Below the pieces are notes generated by a model that saw only the letters and a program-made list of their open reading frames with translations, was not told the DNA's origin and searched no databases. This document shows, in pieces, positions 7,506 through 14,333 of a stretch of DNA of 14,549 bases; the first letter of the stretch is position 1, and each line of letters starts with the position of its first letter. The stretch is from JAQBGV01 sp032128395 (GTDB lineage Bacteria > Planctomycetota > UBA8108 > UBA1146). A program made the position numbers and the translations under genes. Where the stretch lies: positions 1 to 14,549 of the forward strand of contig JAQBGV010000060.1 of the NCBI GenBank assembly GCA_032128395.1, written 5' to 3'.

Positions 7506-8717
7506 CTACGCTCGGGTCAGCGGAGGAGGTTTGACCCGCTCTACCGCGATCTTCTTGACCCCGCCGGACTCCGCCGGAGGTCTCTCCGGAGGTGAGGGTC
7601 CGCCGCTTCCGCGTTCCGCCACGAATGCGTGGACCACCTTGTTCTCCTTCACGATCTCTTTCAGGAGCGCGAGCTTGATCTCGCGCGTCGGGTCCTCCGC
7701 GTGGAGTCCCGAACCCATGACGTTCTTGAAGCCCGGCCCCCCGGAAGCCTCGAGGGCGGCCGCGCGATGCTCGGCGATCGCGCGCGCTTTCTGGCTCTTC
7801 TCCAGGGTCTGGGCGAGGCGTTGGACCTTGCGCTCGAGGGTCTCGATCGCGTCGGACTGGGCCCCGCGGGCCTGCTCGCCGATCTTGCCGCGCTCGTCAT
7901 CGAGGAGACGCGAGACCACGGATCGCATCTCTTCCTCGGTCTTCGCATCGACACCACCTCCGCGGAGCGCATGGTCGATCAGTCGTCCGAGACGGTGTTC
8001 GAGCTCCTGCATCCCGGCGTCGGACACCGTGAATCGATCGTCCTCGATGACCCTCTGGCGTTCTTCCTCGAGAATCGCTCGAGCCCGATCGAGCTCCAGC
8101 TGGAGGTGGCCGGCTTGCTCGACCGCCCCGGCCTTCTCTGCCTGCAGGGTCGAGAGGCGCTCCTTGAACGATGCTTCGGTCTCTTCGAGGAGACGTCGCC
8201 GAGACTCCTCATCGAACACTCGGTCGCTGCGGGCCAGCGCCTCTTCCAGCGCGTGCTCGATCAGCCCGGTGATCGCCCCCATGCCAAGGACGCGGACCTC
8301 TGAGCTCTTCCGGGCGAGTTCACGCGATGAAATGGTGCGAGAGCTCAGCAGGACGGAGTTCCGGATCTCGTTCCGAGCCTCCTCGCGCAGCTCGGTCGCT
8401 CGCTCTTGGAAACTCGCCGACGCCTCGACCAACCGAGCGCCGAAGCGTCGCTCGGTCTTGTCGCTCTCGTGTTCGAAGCGGAGGAAGAGCCCGCCGGGGC
8501 CCGACTCGGCGACTCGGGCCGCGAGCGGCACTCTCTCCCCATCGGGGAACTCCACGTGCACCGCGACCACTAGGCCGGCCTCGAGTGCGAGAGCGCACTT
8601 GAGGACCGCCTTGCCGCGGGCGAGATGGAGGATCGGTGCGCGAACCTCCTTGCCATCGGAGCCCCGAAAGTGCCCCTGGCAGGGAAGATCCGCGAACGCG
8701 AAGACCCGATGGATCAC
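7506..8717 (-). CDS. Long coiled-coil protein with a PilZ-like N-terminus, partner of the actin gene
   Basis: A 403-residue protein of unknown function. I choose the GTG at 8717 because GAGGAG lies eight bases upstream; the in-frame ATG at 8762 has no ribosome site. Residues 1-100 look like a small beta-barrel (a PilZ-type fold is possible: VRAPILHLARGKAVLKCAL to GGLFLRFEHES), but the classic RxxxR and D/NxSxxG c-di-GMP motifs are not evident. Residues of about 100-325 are charged helix with coiled-coil character. An internal repeat is visible: GLIEHAL (151-157) and RLIDHAL (245-251), each followed by an acidic helix ending in RLLEETE or RLLDDER. The tail (370-403) is Pro/Gly rich and ends in basic VERVKPPPLTRA. 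There is no signal peptide or TM. Its place directly upstream of a MamK-like gene, with one promoter and one terminator around both, suggests an adaptor or regulator of the filament. Confidence 0.75.
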   Translation of the reverse strand: MIHRVFAFADLPCQGHFRGSDGKEVRAPILHLARGKAVLKCALALEAGLVVAVHVEFPDGERVPLAARVAESGPGGLFLRFEHESDKTERRFGARLVEASASFQERATELREEARNEIRNSVLLSSRTISSRELARKSSEVRVLGMGAITGLIEHALEEALARSDRVFDEESRRRLLEETEASFKERLSTLQAEKAGAVEQAGHLQLELDRARAILEEERQRVIEDDRFTVSDAGMQELEHRLGRLIDHALRGGGVDAKTEEEMRSVVSRLLDDERGKIGEQARGAQSDAIETLERKVQRLAQTLEKSQKARAIAEHRAAALEASGGPGFKNVMGSGLHAEDPTREIKLALLKEIVKENKVVHAFVAERGSGGPSPPERPPAESGGVKKIAVERVKPPPLTRA

Positions 8718-8770
8718 GCGACACACTCCTCGGACCCGGGATGGGCCGGCACAGTGGAACAATGCTCAGA

Positions 8771-8800
8771 AGTCTAGGATGGGAGAGCCGAGGCGGTCAA
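8771..8800 (-). promoter_or_regulatory. Sigma-70-like promoter for the coiled-coil/actin unit
   Basis: On the minus strand TTGACC (8800-8795), an 18-base spacer, then TAGACT (8776-8771). Each box matches its consensus at four or five positions. Transcription would begin near 8764, giving a leader of about 47 bases before the GTG at 8717. An in-frame ATG at 8762 would be almost leaderless from this promoter. Confidence 0.6.
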
Positions 8801-8981
8801 AGCGCCGGCCGCGAGGCGCTCGGAAGGAAAGGACAGAAAAAGGGCCCTAAAAGGCTAGAATCGCTCTCGATGACGTGTCGGACATCACGGCGCGGGTCGA
8901 AGGGTCTGTTCTTGGGGCGCCGACCACCATGGGCGATCCACGGTGAACGAATTCCCGCCGACACGAGGAAGGATCGCGACC

Positions 8982-9851
8982 ATGCACACCCGGAGAGAGT
9001 TCCTGCAGATCGGCTGCGTGGCCTGGGCTCTTCCGCTCGCCGAGAGCATTCCCCGGCTCCGGACCTTCGCCCCCCCTCTCGGCGTCTGCCGGGGTTTGGA
9101 GGACACCGAGGCTGCGAAGCTCGGAGGAGCCGAGTACCTCGAGTGCAGCTGCTCTGGCGATCTTCAGCCGGAGAAGAGCGGCGAGGCTGCTCGCGAAGTC
9201 ATCGCCCGCCTCCGTGCCTCGCTCGTGCCACTCTACTCCGCGAACAGCTTCCTCCCCGGACGACTTCGCTGCACCGGCCCGGAGGCGGATCATGCAGCGG
9301 TCCTCGCCTATGCGGAACGCGTGTTCGAACGGGCCGCCGAGGTCGCGATCGGCGTCATCGTCTTCGGATCGAGTCGTTCCCGCTCACTTCCCGAAGGATT
9401 CGCAAAGGCCGATGCGGAGCTGCAATTCGTCTCCCTCCTCGCCCGGATGGCGGAGTCGGCGAAGCGGCACGAGATCCTGGTCTGCGTCGAGCCCCTTCAG
9501 GAGAGCGAGACCAACTTCATCAACACCCTCGAAGAAGCACGCCGCATCGTCGCCGCGATCGGCCACCCGAACATCGCGCTCTGTGCGGACATTTTCCACA
9601 TGCTCCGAGCCGGAGAGGGAGCAGCGTCGATCGAGAAGGCCGGCGCTCTCGTCCGCCACGTCCACATCGCGGAGAACCTGGATCGAGCGGCGCCGGGGAC
9701 TCACGGCGAAGACTTCACGCCCTATCTCCAGGCGCTGAAGAACGTGGGCTACCGCGGCCGGATCTCGATCGAGTGCGGGTGGAAGGATTTCGGGACACAG
9801 TTGCCGAAAGCGCGGGAAGAGCTGCGGAGGCAGCTGGGCAGAGTGAACTAG
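8982..9851 (+). CDS. Tat-signal sugar phosphate isomerase/epimerase-like TIM barrel protein
   Basis: A 289-residue protein of the xylose isomerase-like/AP endonuclease 2 TIM-barrel family. The ATG at 8982 is chosen because GAGGAAGGA lies upstream at normal spacing and because it opens with MHTRREFLQIG, a twin-arginine signal (T-R-R-x-F-L) followed by a short hydrophobic stretch to about residue 20. The frame can be extended to a GTG at 8943, but this buries the signal. Likely divalent-metal ligands are Glu170 (VCVEPLQ), Asp203 and His206 (CADIFHM), His228 (RHVHIAEN) and Glu264 (SIECGW), so a catalytic metal site looks intact. The substrate is probably a sugar or cyclitol but cannot be named. 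An export signal suggests work outside the cytoplasm, as is common in planctomycete members of this family. It stands alone, divergent from the coiled-coil/actin unit, and converges with the kinase gene, leaving only 25 bases between the stops. No clear promoter or terminator was found. Confidence 0.8.
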   Translation: MHTRREFLQIGCVAWALPLAESIPRLRTFAPPLGVCRGLEDTEAAKLGGAEYLECSCSGDLQPEKSGEAAREVIARLRASLVPLYSANSFLPGRLRCTGPEADHAAVLAYAERVFERAAEVAIGVIVFGSSRSRSLPEGFAKADAELQFVSLLARMAESAKRHEILVCVEPLQESETNFINTLEEARRIVAAIGHPNIALCADIFHMLRAGEGAASIEKAGALVRHVHIAENLDRAAPGTHGEDFTPYLQALKNVGYRGRISIECGWKDFGTQLPKAREELRRQLGRVN

Positions 9852-9876
9852 TCTAGCCAGAATTCCTTTCCGACCG

Positions 9877-12684
9877 CTACGGCCGCCCCACAGCCTGGAT
9901 CTCGTCCCGGAAGAGCGGCTGCCCCGCCAACGAGATCCAGAATCCATACAGGGCGAGAGCGAGGGCGATCAACGGTCCGATCCAGGATGCCTCGCCGTAC
10001 TTGGGATCGGTGGCGAGCGTCATCGGCAGCGAGACGCCGATCGACACGGAGATGAACATCACGGCGGAACCGAGGAGACCGAGTCTCGCGACGGAACCGA
10101 TGAGAATGACGAAGGAGAGCAGCTGTGCCGCGTACTCGATCACGTGAAACGGACTCTGGCTCATCAGGCTTCCGACCAGGCCCACCCCGCTGAGCAAGAC
10201 CCAGCAGAGCACGGCGGCCAGCCCCGTGCGACGGGTGAGCATGCGGAAGAGCAGAAGCATGACGAAGAGCCCGAAGACGGCGGTCAGATCGCGCTGCGCA
10301 CCGAAGATCGATGCGAGCACACCACGCGTTCCGAGCAGTGCATTCGCGTCGACCCTAAAAGGCACCCCGACGCCGCCGATCGAGAGCACGTGCTCCGCCA
10401 AGAACGATGGCGCGACGAACGTGAGCTGAATCAGGAGCGCGAGGATCACCCCGACGAGTACGTCTCTCCCGACCAGAGGGTCTCGTAGGCGTCCTCGCAT
10501 CATGCGGGTGAAGGACACGATCGATCGCGGCCAGAAACGCCGCGCGAACGGTTCGATCGCCAGGTAGAAGAAGCTCCCGATTCCGGCCGTGAACAGCGCG
10601 ACCGCGATGGGATCGGACATTCTCCAGACAATCCCCGCGCCGAGCGAGTGATCGGCGGAGAAGAACCAGAGGCCGATCGTGACACAGAAGAGGTAGACCC
10701 CGATCTGCCGCGCACCGATCCGGTCGCCCCGCCCTGCCCGGAGATTTCGAAGGGCGAGTGCGATGCCGCCGAGCACGATCGCTCCGACCAACACATCGAA
10801 GACGATGGCCATCTCGCTCTCCCCTGGGACCTCGCCCGAGTCGGCCCCTTCCTCGATGGTCGCATCAGGCGGAGACTCGCCACCGCCCATCTCTTCGATC
10901 CAAGAATCATCCCAATACGGGGTGGCGACGAATCGCACCGGAGTTCCCTGGTTCGAGCCGACTTCCACGCGAGTCGCGCTGCCGGTCGGGGCCCCCTCGA
11001 CGATCCATGCGTCTACCGAGTCGCAGTGAAACGGTGGGTTCGACCGAGAAGAGACCGGGTGTCGCTCGAGCCCTCCGAGACCCGCGGCCGAGAAGAAGGG
11101 CTCCCAATCGATCGGCGAGAGCGCGTCTTCGGGCTCCCCTGGCTGCCGCACCGCGCGGGGAACTCTCTCGAACGCCATGAGCCCACCATCGCTCCCCCAG
11201 CGGACTCGCACCATCTCCGCGATGACGAGCGCCGGGGACTGGTAGCTGACTCTCCCGTTCCATGCCTCGGGGAGCATCGCGCCCGGGCTCGAACGCCACC
11301 AGAACCAGAGGGCCGGCGGTCCGGAGTCGAGGTCGGCGAGCGCCTCGAGCGATCGCTGCTCTTGGATCTTCGCGAGATTGCCAGGATCCACCTGGAACCC
11401 CACCGCGACGTGGCGGGGAGCGGGAGCGCCGATCTCGGCGAGAAAATCGCCGACCTGCTTCCGGAGGACGTCCACCGGCTCGATCGTGATCCTCTCGAAC
11501 AGCTCGACCTTCCCGGAGATCCACGAGAGGAGGCCGAGGCAGGCGAAGACTGCGAGGAGGAGCGCGACCGCAACCCGGGGCCGGAGCGCTCCGGATGCGC
11601 CCGACTCCGCGACCATCTCGGGGGAGGGCGTCTCTCCTGCGGCGAGCGCCATACCGAGCGGATCGCCCCCGGGGAGCGCGGCGGCCACGGCGAGCGCGGA
11701 GCCGGGGCGCTCGGTCGGATCGGTCTCGAGGCAGCGGCGGATCACGCGTTCGACCACGGGGTCGATGTCCGCGACGTACTCCGACATCGAACTCGGGGTC
11801 GTCCGCGCCTGCTGCGACCGAATCTCGGCGATCGAGGTGCCGCTGACCGCACGCTCCCCGGTGAACAATTCGTAGAGCACCATGCCGAGACCGTAGATGT
11901 CGCTCCGGACCGTGGCGGGTTTTCCGTCGAGTTGCTCTGGTGCCATGTAGGCCGGTGTGCCCGCCGTGCGGCCGTCGGTCGCGCCGCTCCCGGAGTCGAT
12001 CGCGGCGATCCCGAAGTCGGTGATTCGGGCCCGACCGCGACCGTCGATCATGATGTTCGCGGGCTTCAGGTCGCGGTGGAGGACACCGTGGTCGTGCGCA
12101 GCGGCGAGGCCGAGGCTGAGCTGCCGAGCGATCTCGATCGCCTTGTCGCGAGGAAACCGGCCGATGCGCTTCAGCAGGCCGGAGAGATCCTCACCGTCGA
12201 TGAACTCCATCGCGATGAAGGTCTCCCCGTCCGATTCGGCGAGGTCGTAGACGCGGCACACGTTGGGATGGGTGATTCCGCGGGTGACCCGAACCTCATC
12301 GCGAATGTGGCTGAGCCAGCCAGGATCTCTGTTGCGAGAGGAGGGGAGGAACTTGAGGGCGACCGATTCCGCCAGCTCCAGGTCGTCCGCCCGGTACACT
12401 TCCCCCATCCCTCCGCGACCGAGGCGGGACACGATGCGGTAGCGCCCGCCCAGCACCGTGCCCGGGGCGAACCGCGACCCGGTTGCCGGGCTCGGTGAGG
12501 GGGTCGGTGTGGATTGCGGGTGCCTCCGCCGAAACTGCGCAATCGGCGCAGACGGTGCGGGGGCATCCCGGGTGATGAGCGGGGCGTCCCCGTGATCTGG
12601 GGGGATCTCCAAGGACCTGCCGCACTCGGGGCAGAATCGCTGGCCCTCGTGTTGTGCCTTCTTGCAATTCGGGCAGGTCGGCAT
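9877..12684 (-). CDS. Zinc-ribbon serine/threonine protein kinase with multi-pass membrane C-terminus
   Basis: A 935-residue Hanks-type (PknB-like) kinase. The start at 12684 has GAGAGG five bases upstream and begins at a zinc ribbon (Cys4, Cys7, Cys18, Cys21), so the 87-codon upstream extension is rejected. After a Pro-rich linker the kinase domain spans about 80-338: GRGGMGEVY (89-97), VALK with Lys111, HRDLKPAN with Asp205 (203-210), DFG (223-225), a TAGTPAYMAPE activation segment end (240-250) and SDIYGLG. All catalytic residues are present, so it should be active in the cytoplasm. A first TM lies at about 370-389. Residues of about 390-622 form a probably extracytoplasmic domain of unknown fold with no recognised ligand motif. 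Then about eight further hydrophobic helices follow between 625 and 921, ending in the cytoplasm or periplasm depending on the true count. It may sense a membrane or envelope signal. No cognate phosphatase or substrate is adjacent. Confidence 0.9.
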   Translation of the reverse strand: MPTCPNCKKAQHEGQRFCPECGRSLEIPPDHGDAPLITRDAPAPSAPIAQFRRRHPQSTPTPSPSPATGSRFAPGTVLGGRYRIVSRLGRGGMGEVYRADDLELAESVALKFLPSSRNRDPGWLSHIRDEVRVTRGITHPNVCRVYDLAESDGETFIAMEFIDGEDLSGLLKRIGRFPRDKAIEIARQLSLGLAAAHDHGVLHRDLKPANIMIDGRGRARITDFGIAAIDSGSGATDGRTAGTPAYMAPEQLDGKPATVRSDIYGLGMVLYELFTGERAVSGTSIAEIRSQQARTTPSSMSEYVADIDPVVERVIRRCLETDPTERPGSALAVAAALPGGDPLGMALAAGETPSPEMVAESGASGALRPRVAVALLLAVFACLGLLSWISGKVELFERITIEPVDVLRKQVGDFLAEIGAPAPRHVAVGFQVDPGNLAKIQEQRSLEALADLDSGPPALWFWWRSSPGAMLPEAWNGRVSYQSPALVIAEMVRVRWGSDGGLMAFERVPRAVRQPGEPEDALSPIDWEPFFSAAGLGGLERHPVSSRSNPPFHCDSVDAWIVEGAPTGSATRVEVGSNQGTPVRFVATPYWDDSWIEEMGGGESPPDATIEEGADSGEVPGESEMAIVFDVLVGAIVLGGIALALRNLRAGRGDRIGARQIGVYLFCVTIGLWFFSADHSLGAGIVWRMSDPIAVALFTAGIGSFFYLAIEPFARRFWPRSIVSFTRMMRGRLRDPLVGRDVLVGVILALLIQLTFVAPSFLAEHVLSIGGVGVPFRVDANALLGTRGVLASIFGAQRDLTAVFGLFVMLLLFRMLTRRTGLAAVLCWVLLSGVGLVGSLMSQSPFHVIEYAAQLLSFVILIGSVARLGLLGSAVMFISVSIGVSLPMTLATDPKYGEASWIGPLIALALALYGFWISLAGQPLFRDEIQAVGRP

Positions 12685-12739
12685 CGCGCCTCTCACCAGA
12701 GTCGCCGGATGGGCGGACGGTTGTGGACGGGAACGGCGC

Positions 12740-12768
12740 ATTCTGAGCGGAGCGTCGTGAGAGGGCAA
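12740..12768 (-). promoter_or_regulatory. Possible promoter for the kinase gene
   Basis: On the minus strand TTGCCC (12768-12763), a 17-base spacer and CAGAAT (12745-12740), each four of six matches to sigma-70. The start of transcription would be near 12733, about 50 bases before the kinase ATG. The same 188-base divergent gap must also hold the aminotransferase promoter, for which only a TACACT box at 12829-12834 was seen. Confidence 0.4.
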
Positions 12769-12872
12769 GCATGTGGACCCCGGAGAACCCCTCTCGATGG
12801 CGCCTCGGCGGAATTGCGCCGCCTCCGCTACACTCCGTTCGAACGCTCCGATCCGAGTGCGAAGGGGAATCG

Positions 12873-14024
12873 ATGCCGCGACTGAACGAACGGTCCCTGG
12901 GGATCGGCTTCTCTCCGACGATGGCGGCCGCGGCGGCGACCACATCCCATCCGGACCCCATCGATCTCTCCGTGGGACAACCCTCCGAGCTCCCCCCGTC
13001 CGCGGTCGCCGAAGCCGCGATCTCGGCGATCCGGGCTGGCAAGACCCGATACGGCCCCGCCGCGGGTCTACCCGCGCTGCGGGCCCGGATCGGGGTCGAG
13101 AATCACGTGCAACCCGAGAACGTGATCATCACCCCGGGAGGGAAGGGGGCGCTTTTCGCCGCCCTTCAATGCATCCTCGAACCGGGGGACGACGTTCTCA
13201 TCCTCGCTCCGTACTGGCCGACCTTCATCCAGCAGGTCGAGTGGTGTGGAGCGCGGGCGGTGATCGTTCCGCACCAGGACCTCCGGGTCGATCCGATCGC
13301 CGCGCGCGACGCCTGCACACCGCGCACCCGCGCGATCATCGTCAATACGCCGTCGAATCCGACCTCGACCGTGATCGCGGAGGAGACCGTCGTCGCGCTC
13401 CACGAACTCGCCGGCGAGCGTGATCTCTGGATCCTGTCCGACGAGGTCTACCGCGGACTCACCTTCGGACCACCAGGACCGTTGCCGTCCCGCCCGGACC
13501 TGTGCGAACGAGCCCGCACGATCGTGGTGGAGAGCTTCTCCAAGCGATTCTCGATGACGGGCTATCGGGTGGGGTACGCCATCGCGCCTCCGGAAGTGAT
13601 TGAGGCGATGGTGCGCCACACCGCCTCCTCGCACACCCACGCGAGCACCATCTCTCAACACGCGGCGCTCGCCGCTCTGGATCTCGATGAGCGGTGGGAG
13701 GTCGAGCGGCTGTCCCGCTACTGCGGCCGGGCGAGCTTGGCCCACGAGCGGCTCGAAGCGATGCCCGGGGTGACGTGCAGCCGACCCGATGCGGGCTTCT
13801 ACGTCTTCCCTCGGGTGCAGGCGCTGCTCGAGGCGCGCAGAATCGAGATGGACACGGCGCTGTGCGAGATTCTCCGCGAAGACATCGGCCTCCTCTTGGT
13901 CCCCGGAACGGCCTTCGGGGCTCCGGGCCACGTACGTTTGGCCACTTGCGTCGATGAAGCTCGTTTGGTCGAGGCCCTCGATCGGCTGGGCGACTGGATC
14001 GGTTCGAACGACGCCAGCGATTGA
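12873..14024 (+). CDS. PLP-dependent class I/II aminotransferase (aspartate aminotransferase-like)
   Basis: A 383-residue fold-type I aminotransferase, cytoplasmic, swapping an amino group between an amino acid and a 2-oxo acid. The ATG at 12873 is preceded by AAGGGGA at good spacing; a longer frame from 12771 has no family homology by eye. Key residues: DLSVGQPSE (31-39), GKTRYGPAAGLPALR (56-70), NTPSNPT with Asn162, LSDEVY with Asp190 and Tyr193, the PLP lysine Lys224 in SFSKRFSMTGYRVGY, and the substrate-carboxylate Arg355 in GHVRLATC. All expected PLP contacts are present. The partner substrates are unresolved: aspartate, aromatic amino acids or prephenate are all possible. The next gene is a chorismate mutase with a Phe attenuator, which makes an aromatic role attractive, but the attenuator has its own promoter, so co-regulation is not shown. 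Confidence 0.9.
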   Translation: MPRLNERSLGIGFSPTMAAAAATTSHPDPIDLSVGQPSELPPSAVAEAAISAIRAGKTRYGPAAGLPALRARIGVENHVQPENVIITPGGKGALFAALQCILEPGDDVLILAPYWPTFIQQVEWCGARAVIVPHQDLRVDPIAARDACTPRTRAIIVNTPSNPTSTVIAEETVVALHELAGERDLWILSDEVYRGLTFGPPGPLPSRPDLCERARTIVVESFSKRFSMTGYRVGYAIAPPEVIEAMVRHTASSHTHASTISQHAALAALDLDERWEVERLSRYCGRASLAHERLEAMPGVTCSRPDAGFYVFPRVQALLEARRIEMDTALCEILREDIGLLLVPGTAFGAPGHVRLATCVDEARLVEALDRLGDWIGSNDASD

Positions 14025-14048
14025 CAGCTTTGCGGTGAGCACTACCAT
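14021..14048 (+). promoter_or_regulatory. Sigma-70-like promoter for the chorismate mutase leader
   Basis: A perfect TTGACA (14021-14026) overlaps the aminotransferase stop codon, followed after 16 bases by TACCAT (14043-14048; four of six). Transcription from near 14055 would give about 73 bases before the leader-peptide ATG, and would make the attenuator an independent unit. Confidence 0.6.
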
Positions 14049-14127
14049 CGTGGAGTGGACGAGGCGTACGCGGGGCTTCCCTTGCGAATGACCAGGCGAA
14101 GAAAACGGGACCCGGAAGTTCCAACAA

Positions 14128-14214
14128 ATGATGACTGCGTTCCAGACCTTCCCCTTTATGGGCTTCCGCGCCGGCGACCGTGCCGGACGCGGGGGTGGCA
14201 GCGCATCGTCCTGA
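14128..14214 (+). CDS. Phe-rich leader peptide of a transcription attenuator
   Basis: A 28-codon reading frame starting ATGATG at 14128, with GGAAG nine bases upstream. Residues 1-13 read MMTAFQTFPFMGF: four Phe codons (14140, 14149, 14155, 14164) within nine residues. The rest (residues 14-28) is Arg/Gly/Ser/Ala and ends at TGA 14212-14214. The peptide itself probably has no function. Ribosome stalling at Phe codons when charged tRNA-Phe is scarce would control the RNA structure downstream, as in pheL and pheM leaders of enterobacteria. The last Phe codon touches the first base of the following hairpin, which is the geometry attenuation needs. It lies 120 bases before the chorismate mutase start. 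Confidence 0.75.
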   Translation: MMTAFQTFPFMGFRAGDRAGRGGGSASS

Positions 14215-14272
14215 GGGATTCCTGAGTTCCGAAGACGAGTGACCCACCCGAGTCGAATCGGGTGGGTTTTTT
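14166..14272 (+). promoter_or_regulatory. Attenuator RNA: protector hairpin, antiterminator pairing and terminator
   Basis: Three mutually exclusive pairings can be drawn. Region 1:2 is CCGCGCCGGC (14166-14175) with GCCGG-A-CGCGG (14182-14192), a 10-bp stem with one bulged A and a 6-base loop. Region 2:3 pairs GAC, CGGG and TGG within 14186-14198 with CCA, CCCG and GTC within 14244-14254, ten pairs with one mismatch and a 2-base bulge. Region 3:4 is the terminator at 14242-14272. A ribosome held at the Phe codon 14164-14166 would cover region 1 and free region 2 for the antiterminator. A ribosome reaching the stop at 14212 would cover region 2 and let the terminator form. Confidence 0.65.
14242..14272 (+). 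terminator. Intrinsic terminator upstream of chorismate mutase (attenuator region 3:4)
   Basis: ACCCACCCGA (14242-14251), loop GTCGAA, perfect complement TCGGGTGGGT (14258-14267), then six T (14267-14272). This is the clearest intrinsic terminator in the window. It lies 218 bases past the aminotransferase stop but only 28 bases after the leader-peptide stop, so its main job is likely to be attenuation of the next gene. Confidence 0.9.
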
Positions 14273-14333
14273 CTTGTCCGGAGCGAAGCACAGAAACAGC
14301 GAGACCATGAGCGAAAACGTGGAGGGGGCACCG

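Noticed and set aside
6219..8800. Magnetosome island
   Set aside because: Only a MamK-type actin is present; no other magnetosome gene is seen in the 14.5 kb.
7531..8850. 439-codon Ser/Arg-rich plus-strand frame
   Set aside because: Antisense of the coiled-coil gene; Ser/Arg bias comes from complementing Glu/Ala-rich codons.
10648..12498. 616-codon plus-strand frame
   Set aside because: Antisense of the kinase, which has all kinase motifs in the other strand.
14025..14127. Riboswitch or tRNA upstream of the leader peptide
   Set aside because: No cloverleaf or known aptamer core could be drawn; the Phe leader explains the terminator better.
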